A stretch of DNA of 33,795 bases from NCBI GenBank assembly GCA_016873615.1, contig VGWX01000022.1:1-33795 (forward strand), in the 5' to 3' direction. Position 1 is the stretch's first letter. Every line of letters begins with the position of its first letter. The translations under genes and the position numbers were made by a program. This DNA comes from Nitrospira sp. GTDB lineage: Bacteria > Nitrospirota > Thermodesulfovibrionia > Thermodesulfovibrionales > SM23-35. Of the stretch, positions 33,136-33,795 are shown in pieces. The notes beneath the pieces were generated by a model. That model saw only the letters and a program-made list of their open reading frames with translations. It did not search any database and had not been told where the DNA came from.

Positions 33136-33165
33136 AATTTTATAAGGTAATTACCCTATAAAATT
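33136..33165. promoter_or_regulatory. 30-bp near-perfect palindrome centred on GGTAATTACC
   Basis: Fourteen of fifteen base pairs around the 33150/33151 axis are complementary (A33145/C33156 is the exception). The core is GGTAATTACC and the flanks are A+T-rich (TTTTATA/TATAAAA). It lies between the regulator stop and the SAP gene. It could be a dimeric regulator site, or an A+T-rich terminator stem followed by TTTAGTTTTG. Confidence 0.5.
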
Positions 33166-33284
33166 TAGTTTTGTTTCAGGTTGTTCCCCGATTGTAAATC
33201 TGACAAACGACTAATAAAATAAATCAACTTAAGTTATTGTTTCAAATAGGCTATTTGTTGTATTTCTTGAGGGAAACAGACTAA

Positions 33285-33479
33285 ATGACAATGCAAGAAA
33301 TTAAGAAGATTGCAAAAGCAAAGGGCCTGATATTCCATAATGCGGGTAAGACTACAATTATCCGTTCAATCCAGCGAGCCGAAGGACTTAATGATTGTTT
33401 TGCAACATCGAGAGCCAAAGAATGTGAGGAAAATTGTTTTTGGAAAAAGGAATGTTTTGCCTATATCCAGGAAGGATAG
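33285..33479 (+). CDS. Small SAP-domain protein with C-terminal cysteine cluster
   Basis: The 64-aa protein begins with a SAP-like helix-turn-helix (M-Q-E-I-K-K-I-A-K-A-K-G, then K-T-T-I-I-R-S-I-Q-R-A-E-G), a fold that binds DNA or RNA in other proteins. It ends with a C38-x8-C47-x3-C51-x5-C57 cluster that could hold zinc or an Fe-S centre. Short SAP-plus-cysteine proteins of this form occur in several sulfate/metal-reducer-related lineages but lack an assigned role. ATG 33285 has GAGGG about 10 bp upstream; ATG 33291 is an alternative. Confidence 0.72.
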   Translation: MTMQEIKKIAKAKGLIFHNAGKTTIIRSIQRAEGLNDCFATSRAKECEENCFWKKECFAYIQEG

Positions 33480-33489
33480 TTGTAGGAAG

Positions 33490-33656
33490 GGGTGGGTCAG
33501 ACCCCGCATATCCTCTGGGCAATAACAGGTGCATCCCGGAGGTCTCTCTAAGGGAAAGCAGGGTTTTCCTGCTTTCCCGACTAAACAGGAAAAGGATAGA
33601 AAACGAACGAAGATAAAGAACCAATTCATGCTCCGTGATGATGCTCACGGGTTTTT
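33490..33656 (+). promoter_or_regulatory. Candidate structured leader RNA ending in an intrinsic terminator
   Basis: In order: GGGGT-N7-ACCCC (about 33490-33506); CCTCTGGG (33512-33519) pairing with CCCGGAGG (33535-33542) around a 15-nt loop; a perfect 11-bp stem GGGAAAGCAGG/CCTGCTTTCCC (33552-33562/33568-33578); a purine-rich single strand; and the terminator at 33633-33656. A secreted-protein gene starts 115 bp later. The layout fits a riboswitch or attenuator, but it matches no class I can name with confidence. Confidence 0.4.
33633..33656 (+). terminator. Intrinsic terminator
   Basis: CCGTGA (33633-33638) pairs with TCACGG (33645-33650) over a 6-nt loop and is followed by GTTTTT (33651-33656). 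It may end the SAP transcript or act as an attenuator for the gene at 33771. Confidence 0.65.
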
Positions 33657-33692
33657 AAAAAATCTTTATAAAATATAAGGAGGTGAGGAAAT

Positions 33693-33752
33693 TTGAGTGC
33701 GGAGTGCTTCATAAGAAAATACAGGAATTGTTTAAGGGGAAACATAAATTAA
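33693..33752 (+). CDS. Possible 19-aa leader ORF before the last gene
   Basis: AAGGAGGTGAGG (33677-33688) precedes a TTG at 33693. The frame encodes 19 residues (MSAECFIRKYRNCLRGNIN) and stops 18 bp before ATG 33771. The layout mirrors the mini-ORF before cytochrome P460. The peptide is basic with two cysteines and is unrecognised. Confidence 0.35.
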   Translation: MSAECFIRKYRNCLRGNIN

Positions 33753-33770
33753 AGAAATGGAGGTGAAAGG

Positions 33771-33795
33771 ATGAAGAAGTTTTTATTACCTATTC
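33771..33795 (+). CDS. Start of a probable secreted protein (3' partial)
   Basis: ATG 33771 follows a strong GGAGGTGA site. The eight visible codons (MKKFLLPI) look like the start of a signal peptide. The rest lies beyond the window, so no function can be given. Confidence 0.6.

Noticed and set aside
33512-33552. Resemblance to a c-di-GMP (GEMM-I) riboswitch (GGGCAA ... GGTC ... CTAA words)
   Set aside because: The required P2/P3 helices and GNRA-loop arrangement are missing, so the match of short words is probably chance.
1-33795. tRNA, rRNA or SRP RNA genes
   Set aside because: I saw no cloverleaf T-loop contexts or rRNA-like stretches on either strand by eye; a tRNAscan/Rfam run would settle it.

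Overview
The window is a gene-dense bacterial chromosome segment of moderate G+C with short intergenic gaps. It carries housekeeping genes (murA, ffh, trxA, tatB/tatC, hpt, queD, moaC, a long-chain polyprenyl synthase) among signalling genes: DUF4388/J-domain/TPR, HEAT, HD-GYP, PilZ, NarL-type regulators and a PAS histidine kinase. Secreted Gram-negative-type proteins (a beta-barrel-like protein, a parvulin, a monohaem cytochrome P460) show a diderm envelope. The gene mix resembles Nitrospirota (Thermodesulfovibrionia-like) or deltaproteobacterial lineages. That placement is inference from gene content, not from a marker search.

Layout. 1-2095 (+): the C-terminal half of a ChrA-type transporter, an NYN/LOTUS protein and moaC. 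2097-8674 (-): a probable long operon, read from 8674 leftward: PRC-barrel/MgtE_N/CBS protein, NRAMP-like transporter, mtnA, polyprenyl synthase, AMMECR1 protein and DUF4388-J-TPR protein. 8942-10195 (+): murA. 10267-16228 (-): glycogen phosphorylase, a ThDP acetolactate-synthase-like enzyme, a HAD phosphatase, ffh and trxA. 16374-25316 (+): beta-barrel protein-tatB-tatC-small ORF, then HEAT and HD-GYP, then hpt-queD-degenerate regulator, zinc-ribbon/PilZ and acyl-CoA dehydrogenase. 25382-29418: parvulin (-), SRPBCC (+), transketolase (-), cytochrome P460 (-). 29694-30442: a RAYT-type transposase between 17-bp inverted repeats. 30553-33795 (+): a PAS histidine kinase/NarL regulator pair, a small SAP-domain protein, a structured leader with terminator, and the first codons of a probable secreted protein.

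The most interesting unit is the 4-bp-overlapping pair at 6192-8674. A soluble protein carries the Mg2+-sensing part of MgtE (MgtE_N plus two CBS) without the channel, and it is translationally coupled to an NRAMP-family transporter whose metal-binding motifs are non-canonical. I infer a split, Mg2+-gated NRAMP-type transport system. A promoter overlapped by a perfect TGTTAAC-N12-GTTAACA inverted repeat lies directly upstream.

A second theme is translation initiation. Three genes (16374, 18743, 29751) have near-consensus promoters whose -10 box ends only 5-6 nt before the ATG, which predicts leaderless mRNAs. By contrast, the cytochrome P460 gene and the last gene each follow a tiny ORF with a near-perfect Shine-Dalgarno. 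A c-di-GMP theme (HD-GYP, PilZ) runs through 18743-24011, where the adjacent HEAT and HD-GYP proteins appear to share one uncharacterised N-terminal domain.
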